Source: G963665405 sp963665405
GTDB taxonomy: Bacteria; Chloroflexota; Dehalococcoidia; Lucifugimonadales; G963665405
Assembly (NCBI GenBank): GCA_963665405.2
Contig: CAXXUH010000004.1
Span: forward strand, 1,116,001 to 1,180,000
Length of the DNA stretch: 64,000 nt
Reading direction: 5' to 3'
Both the position numbers and the translations under genes were made by a program. Positions 51,270 to 60,095 of the stretch are shown in pieces (position 1 is the stretch's first letter; the number at the start of each line of letters is the position of its first letter). The notes beneath the pieces were generated by a model that was not told the origin of the DNA, did not search any database, and worked only from the letters and a program-made list of their open reading frames with translations.

Positions 51270-52366
51270 CCGGGCGACCGTCCAGTCTCCGCCCTCTGTC
51301 TGGTCGAGATGTAGCAGCCGTTCGCGGGGTCCTCGGGCAACCGGTGCACCCCCTGCAGCGTGAGGCCGGCGGCCTCGAGCATCGCGGTGGCCTTCTCCTC
51401 GCCCCACACCGCGCCCAGGCCGTCGCCACCCTGGGCCAGCGACACCGACATGCAGTGCATGCACGAGATGCCATAGAGGAACGGGCCCATCGGGTGATCC
51501 AGGTTGTTCCCGAGGTGGCTCGAGGCGGCCACATCCCACATCAGGAACGTGCCGCCCGGCCGAAGCGCCGCTGCGACGCGTTCGAGGAGTATCGAAGGCC
51601 TGGCTTGATCGTGAACGGTGTCGAACGCTACGACGAGGTCGTAGGCGCTCGCCTCGGTCATCGCAGCCACGTCCTGGGCGGCGAACCTGACGTTGGATAG
51701 CCCCGCCGTCTCGGCCTCGGACCGAGCCGCGTCGACCTGCCCTTGTATGAAGTCGTAGCCTACGAACCGGCTGTTCGGGAACGCCTTTGCCATTACGTTG
51801 AGGGCTCTCCCACTACCGCACCCCACTTCGAGCACGTCGATGCCCCGCCCGAACGAGTCGACCAGTCCCGGGGCCAGCGGCAGGAGCTTGTCGACGAGCA
51901 GATTGTCGAACGTCGGAGCGCTGAGCTCGCGCATTACCTCGGGGAACCGGTTGTACGAGGAGTAGGGAACTCCGCCACCGCTTCGGAAACACTCGACGAT
52001 CTCGTCTTCGACGGAGCACATGACGGAGATGGTCTGGGCGGCGCTGGCAACGTTGCTTGTCGGGACCTCGTTTGTCAGATACTGGGCATGCTCGGGCGGC
52101 AGGATGTAGGTCTGGTCATCCGATTCGAACTCGACGATCCGTCCGGTAACCACCGCCGCCAGCCACTCCCTGACGTACCGCTCGTTCAGGCCGGCGGCGG
52201 TGGCGATCTGCTGGCTCGTGGACGGCGGCAGCTTCGCCATAGCCTCGAACAGGCCGGTGCGGTGGCCTACGCTCATCATGATCGCGACCGCGGCGTCGTT
52301 CAGGATGCGGGCGGCCAGCGCCCCGAACTCATCCTTTTTCGCCTGATCCAGGGCTGTTGCACTCAT
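51266..52366 (-). CDS. SAM-dependent methyltransferase with N-terminal winged-helix domain
   Basis: A 366-residue protein. Residues ~1-100 are a helical/winged-helix dimerisation domain (VGHRTGLFEAMAKLPPSTSQQIATAAGL, NERYVREWLAAVVTGRIVEF), as in plant and bacterial O-methyltransferase-like proteins (Rv2258c type). The catalytic domain has IDVLEVGCGSGRALNVMA, FVGYDFIQGQVDAA, YDLVVAFDTVHDQARP and ALRPGGTFLMWDVAA. The ATG at 52366 has GGAGGA before it. The substrate is unknown, probably a small molecule. The cysteines in ISCMHCMSVSL near the end are noteworthy. Confidence 0.82.
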   Translation of the reverse strand: MSATALDQAKKDEFGALAARILNDAAVAIMMSVGHRTGLFEAMAKLPPSTSQQIATAAGLNERYVREWLAAVVTGRIVEFESDDQTYILPPEHAQYLTNEVPTSNVASAAQTISVMCSVEDEIVECFRSGGGVPYSSYNRFPEVMRELSAPTFDNLLVDKLLPLAPGLVDSFGRGIDVLEVGCGSGRALNVMAKAFPNSRFVGYDFIQGQVDAARSEAETAGLSNVRFAAQDVAAMTEASAYDLVVAFDTVHDQARPSILLERVAAALRPGGTFLMWDVAASSHLGNNLDHPMGPFLYGISCMHCMSVSLAQGGDGLGAVWGEEKATAMLEAAGLTLQGVHRLPEDPANGCYISTRQRAETGRSPG

Positions 52367-52521
52367 ACGAGGTCCTCCAATCGATGATAGCCGCGGCGCG
52401 ATCCGGCCGGGATCGTACCACGGCGCCGACCCGGCCGTCGACCGGCCCGGCGCGCTGTTGACACCTGGCGGAAACGTGCCATGATGCAGCCGTCCGACTT
52501 CCCGGCGACCGGAGGTCTGAA

Positions 52522-53346
52522 CTGGCACAGCATGACTCGGCGCGGCGGCTCAAAGCCAAGGGTGGCAACCGAGCTCTCGACGCCCGCTTCTATGACGCGG
52601 TCCGGCTCGCGACGAGCCGGAAGCCTCCGGCGCAGAGCTTCGTCGTCGGCCCCGGAGACGCGCACGCCTTCGTCGTCAGGAGGGGCCAGACGTTCCGGGT
52701 GATCCAGGAGTTCGGACCCCAAGCCGCCGACGTCGCGTTCTGGAACGCGAACGATCCAGGCGAGCGCTATGCTCCGATGCGGAACCGGTACAACGAAGGG
52801 CTCTTCATCGGCGTCCACACCCGGCTCTGGTCGGACCTGCCCTCCCTCAGACCCATGATGACCTGCGTCGAAGACACGGTGGTCACCGGGTCGCCCGAGA
52901 TCGGCTTTCACCACCACTGCCTCATCGGACCCCACTGCAGCGCGGAGGAGCTGGAGATGCACTCCGGACACGCCGGGCTCAGCTCGTGCCACTCCGGCCT
53001 CCTGCGGGCGATCGAGCCGCTCGGTCTGGAAGAGGGGCACCTGCGGGACAGCATCAGCCTCCATCGAAAGGTACGGGTGGACCCCGGGGACGGCCGTCTG
53101 CACGGCGCGCCCAGCGACGTGAAGCCGGGGGACCTTATTGACTTCTACGCCGAGATAGACCTGACGGTGGCAGTGTCCGCATGCCCCGATGGAGATGGGT
53201 CCAGGCCCCGGAGCCGTCCGGAGGATGACCCGGGTCGTGCCCTGCGGATAGAGATGTACGACACCGGCATTCAGCCAAACGAGTTCCCCGCATGGGACGA
53301 CTGGCGGTCGACGTGGCAGGGGAGATGGGAGCCTCCGTCTCCTTGA
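52522..53346 (+). CDS. DUF1989 (urea carboxylase-associated family) protein, probable CTG start
   Basis: About 274 residues. From the GTG at 52699 the domain would be cut, because the preceding in-frame residues (FVVGPGDAHAFVVRRGQTFRV) belong to it. The frame is open back to 52462 with no ATG, GTG or TTG. A CTG at 52522 stands six bases after a perfect GGAGGT, so it is very probably the start. Motifs: GQTFRVIQEFGPQAADVAFWNA, RLWSDLPSLRPMMTCVEDT, HHHCLIGPHC and DLIDFYAEIDLTVAVSACP. Proteins of this family accompany urea or amide degradation; the biochemical role is not defined. It is paired with a paralogue at 53501. Confidence 0.75.
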   Translation: MAQHDSARRLKAKGGNRALDARFYDAVRLATSRKPPAQSFVVGPGDAHAFVVRRGQTFRVIQEFGPQAADVAFWNANDPGERYAPMRNRYNEGLFIGVHTRLWSDLPSLRPMMTCVEDTVVTGSPEIGFHHHCLIGPHCSAEELEMHSGHAGLSSCHSGLLRAIEPLGLEEGHLRDSISLHRKVRVDPGDGRLHGAPSDVKPGDLIDFYAEIDLTVAVSACPDGDGSRPRSRPEDDPGRALRIEMYDTGIQPNEFPAWDDWRSTWQGRWEPPSP

Positions 53347-53431
53347 CCAGGACCCCGGCCTTGCGAGGCGGGTGGGGCGGCCAAGACCGGCTTGACAGAG
53401 CAAGGCTGCTCAATTCATCAACCCAAACTTC

Positions 53432-53470
53432 AGGGCGGGTGGGCGGGAAAGAGAGCACGCCAAAGGGCGA
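53432..53470. repeat. GGGCGGGTGGGCGGGAAAGA repeat, copy 2
   Basis: AGGGCGGGTGGGCGGGAAAG, then AGAGCACGCCAAAGGGC. Matches the copy at 44602. It lies between the two DUF1989 genes. Confidence 0.6.
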
Positions 53471-53500
53471 GCACGGGAACGCGGGCCGAGGAGCGCGAAG

Positions 53501-54271
53501 ATGGTAGCAGCATCGGGAAGTCCGGGTCTCCGGCCCCCTTACCGGCTCGACCCGGATTTCTACGATCGTGTTCGGGCCGAGCGGTCGGGGCGTAGTCTGG
53601 TCGAGGAGTTCAGCATCCCGCCCTTCAACGGGCAGGCCTTCAAGGTGAGCAGGGGACAGTCCTTTCGCGTCATCCAGGAAGAGGGACCTCAGTGCGGAGA
53701 CGTCGCGCTCTGGAACGCGGACGACCTCGGAGAGGCTTTCAGCTCCCCCCGGACGTGGGCGATGGAGGGCTGGTTCATCACGCGCCATACACGACTGTGG
53801 TCTCAGCTCCCATCGCTCCGCCCGATGGCCACCTGTATCGACGACAGTCTTGCTTCTGGGTCCGGCGACTACCATTACCACTGCGTGGCTACTCACTGTA
53901 GCCCCGAGGTCACCGAGCTCTTGGGCGGACCGCCCGGCACGAACGCATGCCGGCTGAATCTCCTGCAAGCGGTAGAGCCGTTCGGCCTGTCGGAAGCAGA
54001 TCTCCGCGACAACATCGACGTCTTCTGGAAGAACAGGCTCGATCCGGTGACGGGGCAGTTCTTTGTCGCACCGAACGACGGCAGTCCAGGAGACTTTGTG
54101 GAGTTCTACGCCGAGATGGACCTGCTAGTGGCGGTGTCCGTTTGCCCCAGCGGGGACGGCACCAGAAACTGGGCCGTTCCCTCCGACGGTTTCGTGAAGC
54201 CGCTTGGCATCCAGGTCTACGACATCGGCGTTCCTCCCAGAGACTTCCCGAGCCGCAGGAGCTCATCGTAA
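53501..54271 (+). CDS. DUF1989 (urea carboxylase-associated family) protein
   Basis: A 256-residue paralogue of the previous gene. FKVSRGQSFRVIQEEGPQCGDVALWNA, RLWSQLPSLRPMATCIDDS, HYHCVATHCSPE, NACRLNLLQAVEPFGL and DFVEFYAEMDLLVAVSVCP all align with the first copy. The cysteine-histidine sets (YHYHC, THC, NAC) suggest a metal or nucleophile site. ATG at 53501 with GAGGAG upstream. The two genes are separated by 154 bases that include a repeat, so they may be separately expressed. It is followed by an amidohydrolase, which fits a role in breakdown of an amide or urea compound. Confidence 0.8.
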   Translation: MVAASGSPGLRPPYRLDPDFYDRVRAERSGRSLVEEFSIPPFNGQAFKVSRGQSFRVIQEEGPQCGDVALWNADDLGEAFSSPRTWAMEGWFITRHTRLWSQLPSLRPMATCIDDSLASGSGDYHYHCVATHCSPEVTELLGGPPGTNACRLNLLQAVEPFGLSEADLRDNIDVFWKNRLDPVTGQFFVAPNDGSPGDFVEFYAEMDLLVAVSVCPSGDGTRNWAVPSDGFVKPLGIQVYDIGVPPRDFPSRRSSS

Positions 54272-54385
54272 TCCGGACGCGCATGCAGTTTGGCGCAAGG
54301 CGGCCGGTTTGAAGCGTCCCTCTCCGCGATGTATAGTTCACCTGCGGATTGCGTCCCTCGGTTCCCATCCACAGGAGGTCCCAGC

Positions 54386-55657
54386 ATGAAAGCGTTCACC
54401 GGAGCAACCCTGATAGACGGCACGGGCGCCGCCCCGGTTCCTCGGGCGACGGTTGTAGTCGACGGAGACCGAATAACCGCGGCGGGGCCCGAGGGCTCCG
54501 TCCAGGTGCCTCCGGGTGCCGAGGTCGTGGACGCCTCGGGAATGCACCTCCTGCCCGGCCTCATCGACTGCCACGACCATCTGGCCAACTTCAACTACCA
54601 GATGGTGAGCCGCTGGCGGCTGGACGAGCCTCACAGCCTGTGGCATCTGCGCACGGCGGCCGTGCTGAAGCAGACTCTCGAAACGGGGTACACCGTCGTC
54701 CAGGACGCCAGCGGCCTCGACGCCGGATTCAAGATGGCGGTCGAGGAGGGTGTAATTCCCGGGCCACGGCTTCTGGTCGCCCTTGACTTCATCACCCCGA
54801 CGGCCGGCATGGCGGACCGCACCAGCCCTTCGGGGCATCCGACGATGAAGACGCAGGCCAGCATGCCCAGGGGCGTGGCGGATGGACCCGGGGAGATGCG
54901 CGTCAGGGTCCGGGAGATGGTGAGGGAGGGCGCCGACGTAATCAAGGCGGCCACGACCAACGAGGGCTGGTCCAGCCCCAAGGGGCGCCTGGGGCCCAAG
55001 ACTCAGCTCATGGGCGGGGAGGAGCTTGCGGCGCTCGTCAGCGAGGCCCACACTCTGAACCGGCGGGTCATGTGCCACGCCCTCGGAGGTCCGGGTCTGA
55101 GGGCGGCGGTTGAGACCGGCGTGAACTCGATCGAGCACGGGGCGTACCTCGACGAGGACCCCGACCTCCTCAAGATGATGGCGGACAAGGGAATCTTCTT
55201 CACACCCACGTTCAGCGTGTTCGTCCATCACGCCGAGAGGGGACATCCGCACGGCAAGGCCATCGCGCTGGCCTTCCGCGATCATCAGCGGCGAAGCCTT
55301 CAGATGGCCCTCGAGGCCGGAGTCAAGGTCGCCGCCGGCAGCGACGAGGGAGGCTGGGAGCATGGCAACAACGCGCACGAGATCACGTGCCTGGTCGAGG
55401 CCGGCATGACTCCGATGCAAGCGATAGTGGCGGCGACCGGCACCGCGGCCGAATGCCTGGAGCTGGACCGCGACCTCGGCACCATCGCGCCGGGGAAGAG
55501 TGCGGACCTGATACTGGTGGACGGAGACCCGCTGAAGGACGTGAGCATCCTGGAGTGGGGTAGGGCGGTCAGACTCGTGATGAAGGACGGTGTGGTATCG
55601 GTCGATCGCCGGCCGGAGGGTGCGGTGGCCAGGACGGCCGGGGCGGTCAGAGGCTAG
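54386..55657 (+). CDS. Metal-dependent amidohydrolase (imidazolonepropionase/prolidase-like)
   Basis: A 423-residue TIM-barrel hydrolase. The beta-sandwich start is AFTGATLIDGTGAAPVP. Metal motifs are LLPGLIDCHDHL (HxH), ADVIKAATT (bridging Lys), VMCHALG, NSIEHGAYL and AAGSDEGG (catalytic Asp), and APGKSADLILVDGDPL is the family C-terminus. This resembles the Xaa-Pro dipeptidase/imidazolonepropionase-like branch. The ATG at 54386 is preceded by a perfect AGGAGGT at six bases, so longer starts are rejected. It follows two DUF1989 genes; together they may degrade a cyclic amide, peptide or urea-type compound. Confidence 0.88.
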   Translation: MKAFTGATLIDGTGAAPVPRATVVVDGDRITAAGPEGSVQVPPGAEVVDASGMHLLPGLIDCHDHLANFNYQMVSRWRLDEPHSLWHLRTAAVLKQTLETGYTVVQDASGLDAGFKMAVEEGVIPGPRLLVALDFITPTAGMADRTSPSGHPTMKTQASMPRGVADGPGEMRVRVREMVREGADVIKAATTNEGWSSPKGRLGPKTQLMGGEELAALVSEAHTLNRRVMCHALGGPGLRAAVETGVNSIEHGAYLDEDPDLLKMMADKGIFFTPTFSVFVHHAERGHPHGKAIALAFRDHQRRSLQMALEAGVKVAAGSDEGGWEHGNNAHEITCLVEAGMTPMQAIVAATGTAAECLELDRDLGTIAPGKSADLILVDGDPLKDVSILEWGRAVRLVMKDGVVSVDRRPEGAVARTAGAVRG

Positions 55658-55672
55658 ACGCCCCCGGCGCCG

Positions 55673-57082
55673 TTACGAGGGGTCCCGCTTGTACATGGAG
55701 AGCCGGACCCGCTCCAGGTTTTCGGAGCCGACGTGCGCGACGATCGCGTCGAACGCCTCCAGGTCCCACTCGGCCACGAAGGTCAGCGCAGTTCCCTCGC
55801 GTCCCATGCGGGCGGTGCGGCCGATTCGATGAACATACTCCTCGACGGTCTCGGGGATGTCGAAGTTGACCACGTGATCGACGGCCGGAATATCCAGGCC
55901 CCGGGAGGCGAGGTTCGTGGCTATGAGCACCCGCACGTCGCCGCTGCGGAACTGCCGCATGACGGCGTCCCGCTCCGACTGCCTCATGCCTCCGTGGATG
56001 CCGCGCGCCGAGTAGCCCAGGCGGTTCAGCACCGGGACCAACCTGTCGATGCCGATCTGGGTGCGGCGGAAGACCAGAGTCTGTCCCGATCCCCCTCTAT
56101 CCATCAGCTCCGCGAACGCGTCGGCCTTGTCGCGCTGCGCCACCTGGCAGTACGTCTGGCGAACGCTGTCGACGGGCGCCGCGTCCTCTCCGACGCGCAC
56201 CCAGAGCGGTCGGCGGAGATACGAGTTGATCAGCCCCTGGATGGCTGCGGGCGCAGTCGCGCAAAAAAGGGCTGTCTGGCGTTTCTTGGGGGTCATGCGA
56301 AGGATTCTGCGGATGTCCGGGAAGAAGCCGATGTCCAGCATCTGGTCGGCCTCGTCCAGCACCGCGACGCGGACGCGGTCCAGCTTCAGCGTGCGTCGTT
56401 GCAGATGGTCGATGATGCGTCCTGGCGTACCGACCACCACGTGCACGGCGCCCGCCAACTGGTCGAGCTGGCGCTTGATCGGCTGGCCACCATAGATCGT
56501 GACCACCTTGATGCCTCGATACTTCGAGATCCGTCGGAGCTCGTCGGCTACCTGCACCGCCAGCTCCCGAGTCGGCACCAGCACGACCGCCTGGACGTGC
56601 CCCTCGCCCCCGTCGACCAGCTCGGCCAGCGGGATACTGAAGCCTGCGGTCTTCCCGGTGCCCGTCTGCGCCTGGGCCACCACGTCGCCGCCGTTCAGCA
56701 TCGGCTGGATGATCTGCCGCTGGATCGGCGTCGGAGCCTCGTAGCCCATCTCGGTCAGGGCACGGATCAGGGGTTCTGACACGGGGACATCGCCAAAGCG
56801 GCGGTCGCGGGGCTGTGGCCCGACCGCCGCGTCGAGCCTGGGTTCGGGAGCGCGGGTCGCGGGCCGTGCGCCGTTGCTGGCCGGGGGGCGGCGCCGTCTT
56901 CGGCGGGGACCGCGTTGGGAGTCTTGCCCGCCGTTATTGCGGGCGGCGGGCTCGGTCTTGGGAGGTGCCGATGCAGCCGCTGGCGCCGGAGAGGCCGGAG
57001 AGGATGGAGGAGAGGGCTGGGACCCTGAAGCAGGTTGTGGTTCTGGACGAGACCGGAACTTCGTCAATATGTTCTTGAGCAT
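55673..57082 (-). CDS. DEAD-box RNA helicase
   Basis: A 469-residue helicase. Residues ~10-90 are a disordered Pro/Ser/Arg region (RRRRRRPP). The core has the Q motif (FGDVPVSEPLIRALTEMGYEAPTPIQ), AQTGTGKT (motif I), VPTRELAVQ (Ia), VLDEADQ (II), IATNLASRGLDIP (V) and HRIGRTARMG (VI). Motif III, normally SAT, reads FCATAP, with Cys near residue 274 in place of Ser. It probably remodels RNA, for example in ribosome assembly or cold adaptation. It converges on the amidohydrolase gene, 15 bases apart. Confidence 0.9.
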   Translation of the reverse strand: MLKNILTKFRSRPEPQPASGSQPSPPSSPASPAPAAASAPPKTEPAARNNGGQDSQRGPRRRRRRPPASNGARPATRAPEPRLDAAVGPQPRDRRFGDVPVSEPLIRALTEMGYEAPTPIQRQIIQPMLNGGDVVAQAQTGTGKTAGFSIPLAELVDGGEGHVQAVVLVPTRELAVQVADELRRISKYRGIKVVTIYGGQPIKRQLDQLAGAVHVVVGTPGRIIDHLQRRTLKLDRVRVAVLDEADQMLDIGFFPDIRRILRMTPKKRQTALFCATAPAAIQGLINSYLRRPLWVRVGEDAAPVDSVRQTYCQVAQRDKADAFAELMDRGGSGQTLVFRRTQIGIDRLVPVLNRLGYSARGIHGGMRQSERDAVMRQFRSGDVRVLIATNLASRGLDIPAVDHVVNFDIPETVEEYVHRIGRTARMGREGTALTFVAEWDLEAFDAIVAHVGSENLERVRLSMYKRDPS

Positions 57083-57380
57083 CTAGGTGCAGTGTAACAC
57101 ACCGGCTACAGCGTATGGGACCGGCCGGGGGACTCCCGCAGGGCAATCGCGGGGACGAGGGTCCGGGTCGGAACCAGCGTCCTATCTCTCATCACAAGCA
57201 CCGCAGGGTCCTATACTCCGGGTGCCATTTTACCTACGCTGTATGTTACGAACAGCCCATGTTGCGCGCTGTCCGGCCCGATAACATTGGGTAGAGCGCG
57301 GCGCTCCACGTCGCTGAAGCGGCAGCCAGGATCGGAGTCTTAGATTTGGCCACATCACGAACAGCGGCCCGAGGTTCAAG
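57083..57380. other. Intergenic region between divergent helicase and surface-protein genes
   Basis: About 298 bases without a supported frame. It must hold both promoters; TATACT near 57211 is one possible -10 box. GAGG lies 7 bases before the surface protein ATG. Confidence 0.4.
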
Positions 57381-58634
57381 ATGATCTCGAAAAAGTGGGC
57401 ACTGTCAGGCCTTCTCTTCGTCGTGCTGGCCATAGTGGCCGGGTCCGCTCTATCCCTGGTGCCCAGGGCAGAGGCCCAGGCGCTTCCCCCGATGCCCGCC
57501 GTCTTCTCGGGCTCCATCACTGCCAGCGGCAGCCCCGTCCCCGACAACTTCTTCATCACCGCTAAAGTGGGCGACTACGAATCGGACCCGGCATACATCG
57601 TCGACGGACGATACAGCAACCTGTCCGTGGTGCCCCCGACCAGCAGCTATCTCAACCGGCCGATCACGTTCCATCTCGGCCCCGCGACCGCCGATGAAGG
57701 CGCTACCTATATCGGCTTGAGCTTCTTCCCGGGCTTCGACCTGACCTTCCCGTTCCTTGCTGACCCGACCCCCACCCCCACGCCGACCCCGGATCTGGAC
57801 GTTTCCCCGACTCCGACGTCGATGCCCACGACCCCGACCCCGGTGGCCCCCACGCTTGGACCGGCCGTGTTCTCGGGCTTCATCGTCGTCGCCGGCGGGA
57901 GGGTCCCAGACAACGCGCGGCTGGTCGCCCGGTTGGGGTCGTACGAGTCGTTGCCGGCCTTCATCGACGGAGACGAGTACGTCGCGTTGCTCGACCCAGA
58001 TGACCCCGCACTATTGGGAGAGACGATCGAGTTCTTCCTCAACGACGTGAAGTCGAGGACGACCGCGATCTACGAGGGCGCGGGATCCAACCGGGATTTC
58101 GACTTGGTGTTCTTGGGCCTGCCCACGCCGACTCCCACGGCGACCCCGGTTCCACCCACGGCGACGCCCACACCGACCCCGACGCCGACCGCCACCCCTG
58201 TCCCGGCGACAGCGACGTCAACGCCGGTTCCACCCACGGCCACGCCGACGGCGACCAATACGCCGACCGCGTCACCCACGCCGACCGCAACCGCGACGGC
58301 CGCGGCCGCGGCAACGGAAACCGCCACCGCGACTCGGGTTCCACCTACGGCCACGGCGACGGTGGCGGCGGACATCGAGACGCCCAGCAATACTCCGTCC
58401 CCGGACGCCGTTGTGACTACGGAAGCGACTGCGACGGTCGAAGAGGAGGACGAGCCCAGCCTGGAGGGCTCGATCTCCGAGGGCGACACCTCCACCGAGG
58501 CGGATGCGCCCGACGGTGGCGGCTGCAACTCGGCTGGGCCCGGCGCTCCCCTTACCGCAGGCTTCCCCAGCCTCCTCTCGCTGCTGGTCCCTGTCGGGGC
58601 TCTGATCATCTACAGACGGCGGAGGTCCTACTAG
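57381..58634 (+). CDS. Secreted surface protein with two tandem domains, Pro/Thr linkers and C-terminal anchor
   Basis: 417 residues. A signal peptide (WALSGLLFVVLAIVAGSALS ... PRAEAQA) is followed by an ~80-residue domain (FSGSITASGSPVPDNFFITAKVGDYES), a Pro/Thr linker, a second copy of the domain (FSGFIVVAGGRVPDNARLVARLGSYES), and a ~120-residue linker of TPTPT/TATATA type. The end is a Cys-containing segment (GGGCNSAGPG), a span (SLLSLLVPVGALIIY) and RRRRSY, the layout of C-terminal sorting/anchor signals (MYXO-CTERM-like tripartite tails). So it is probably displayed on the cell surface. The domain itself is not recognised beyond its duplication. Confidence 0.7.
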   Translation: MISKKWALSGLLFVVLAIVAGSALSLVPRAEAQALPPMPAVFSGSITASGSPVPDNFFITAKVGDYESDPAYIVDGRYSNLSVVPPTSSYLNRPITFHLGPATADEGATYIGLSFFPGFDLTFPFLADPTPTPTPTPDLDVSPTPTSMPTTPTPVAPTLGPAVFSGFIVVAGGRVPDNARLVARLGSYESLPAFIDGDEYVALLDPDDPALLGETIEFFLNDVKSRTTAIYEGAGSNRDFDLVFLGLPTPTPTATPVPPTATPTPTPTPTATPVPATATSTPVPPTATPTATNTPTASPTPTATATAAAAATETATATRVPPTATATVAADIETPSNTPSPDAVVTTEATATVEEEDEPSLEGSISEGDTSTEADAPDGGGCNSAGPGAPLTAGFPSLLSLLVPVGALIIYRRRRSY

Positions 58635-58704
58635 CCCAAGGCGACGACCCTGTCGACCATCCCCACCGATACGCCCCGACTCATCGGGGCATCAGGGGCT
58701 GACA

Positions 58705-58763
58705 TCTGAGGGACACCCTCAGACTCCCGTCAATCCCGACTTTTCGGGATCCGCGCACCCCAT
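58705..58763. repeat. 59-base two-hairpin intergenic repeat, copy 2
   Basis: CTGAGGG-ACA-CCCTCAG and ATCCCGA-CTTT-TCGGGAT stems, ending CACCCCAT, nearly identical to the copy at 44468. It lies between convergent genes and could double as a bidirectional terminator. Confidence 0.75.
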
Positions 58764-58808
58764 ATCTCGCAATCCTGTAGGCTCAATTGCGGCGGGCGAG
58801 AGTCCTGA

Positions 58809-60095
58809 TCAAGGCGCCGGTCTTGCGTCGCGGTCGACCAGCTCGGACGTGGGACGGTGCCAAAGCTCGTTCATCACTAGGGCGACCAGCACCATCGAAA
58901 CCAGACCCGCGCCCGCAAGAATACGAATCGCCATTGCCGGTCCCAGCGCGTCGGCGATAGCGCCGATCATCAGAGACCCCAATGGGATCGCTCCAATGGC
59001 CAGACTGATTACTCCAAGAGCCCGGCCTCGCATCTCCTCCCTAGCTGCCAACATCACGATCGCGGCCTGCATGGTGCCGAACGCGGCCGTTCCCAGACCC
59101 AGGATCATGAGCATGAGAACGGAGACCCCATACCAACGGGAGAAAGAGAAGAGTAGCAGAGCGAGCATGGCCAGGCCGGTGCCCGCGAGATAGATACGTC
59201 CGTGGTACCTCAGACCAGAGGCGGATGCGATGAGCACCGATCCGAAGACCGCCCCAAGACCGTCCGCCGACTGGAGGAGCCCCATGAGGGCGGGCCCAAC
59301 CCCCAGAACATCCCTCGCCACGACGGGCACCAGCTGGATGAACGGGAAGAGGAACAGGTTCGCCAGGAACGTGACCGTCACTGCAGCCAGGATGATGCGG
59401 CTGCCGCGTACGTAGGCGATGCCTTCCCTGAGCCTCTGCACCATCTGTCTCGGCCTGAGCTCACCCCGGCTTTCCGACGGCACCCTCGCCATCAGCAGCA
59501 GCCCGAGAGCTATCGCCTGGAACGACCCCACCGCGATGTAGCCCCCATTTACCTCTGTGAGCGCAATCAGAAGACCTGCCAGTGCCGGGCCGGCCATCCT
59601 GCTGCCGTTCATCGCCAGCGAGTCCAGCGCCAGCGCGTTGGTCACCCCTTCCGACCCAACGAGGTCGTGGATGACGGACCGGGTCGAGGGCATTTCTAGC
59701 GCCCAGGCGGTGCCCAGGACCGCGAGTGCGACGTACGCATACCAGAACTCTACGATCCCGGTGTGAAGGAGAGCGGTGAGCGCCACGGTTGAGAGCAGCG
59801 ACGTCGTCTGAGTCGTGACGAGGAGCCGGCGCCGGTTTACCGAGTCGGCCAGCAGACCGCCCAACAGGCCGATCGCGAGCATCGGAGCGAAGGCGAAGAA
59901 TCCGGTGAGCGCCACGAACCATGGAGAGCCGGTGAGCTCCAGCACAAACCAGGCCAGGAGCGTCATCTGCATCCAGCGGGAGAGGTACACGAGGAAGTTC
60001 GAGGGCCAGAGAAACCTGAAGCAGGGATTGTCGAAGGCCCGGAAGGTCCGGCGGACCGGGGGCTGAGGGGTTCCTGCCTGTGTTGCTCGTAACAT
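58809..60095 (-). CDS. MFS transporter (MFS_3/EntS-like drug or siderophore efflux type)
   Basis: A 428-residue, 12-span transporter. The N-terminus NPCFRFLWPSNFLVYLSRWMQMT and the loop LLADSVNRRRLL are typical of the MFS_3 branch that includes EntS. ALEMPSTRSVIHDLVG and NALALDSLAMNGSRMAGPALAG follow, then LGVGPALMGLLQSADGLGAV in the second half and MRGRALGVISLAIGAIPLGSL near the end. Likely exports a small hydrophobic compound. It stands alone, convergent with the surface-protein gene. Confidence 0.85.
   Translation of the reverse strand: MLRATQAGTPQPPVRRTFRAFDNPCFRFLWPSNFLVYLSRWMQMTLLAWFVLELTGSPWFVALTGFFAFAPMLAIGLLGGLLADSVNRRRLLVTTQTTSLLSTVALTALLHTGIVEFWYAYVALAVLGTAWALEMPSTRSVIHDLVGSEGVTNALALDSLAMNGSRMAGPALAGLLIALTEVNGGYIAVGSFQAIALGLLLMARVPSESRGELRPRQMVQRLREGIAYVRGSRIILAAVTVTFLANLFLFPFIQLVPVVARDVLGVGPALMGLLQSADGLGAVFGSVLIASASGLRYHGRIYLAGTGLAMLALLLFSFSRWYGVSVLMLMILGLGTAAFGTMQAAIVMLAAREEMRGRALGVISLAIGAIPLGSLMIGAIADALGPAMAIRILAGAGLVSMVLVALVMNELWHRPTSELVDRDARPAP

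Noticed and set aside
58070..58609. Minus-strand Val/Ala/Gly-rich frame
   Set aside because: Shadow of the linker of the surface protein at 57381; no family motifs.
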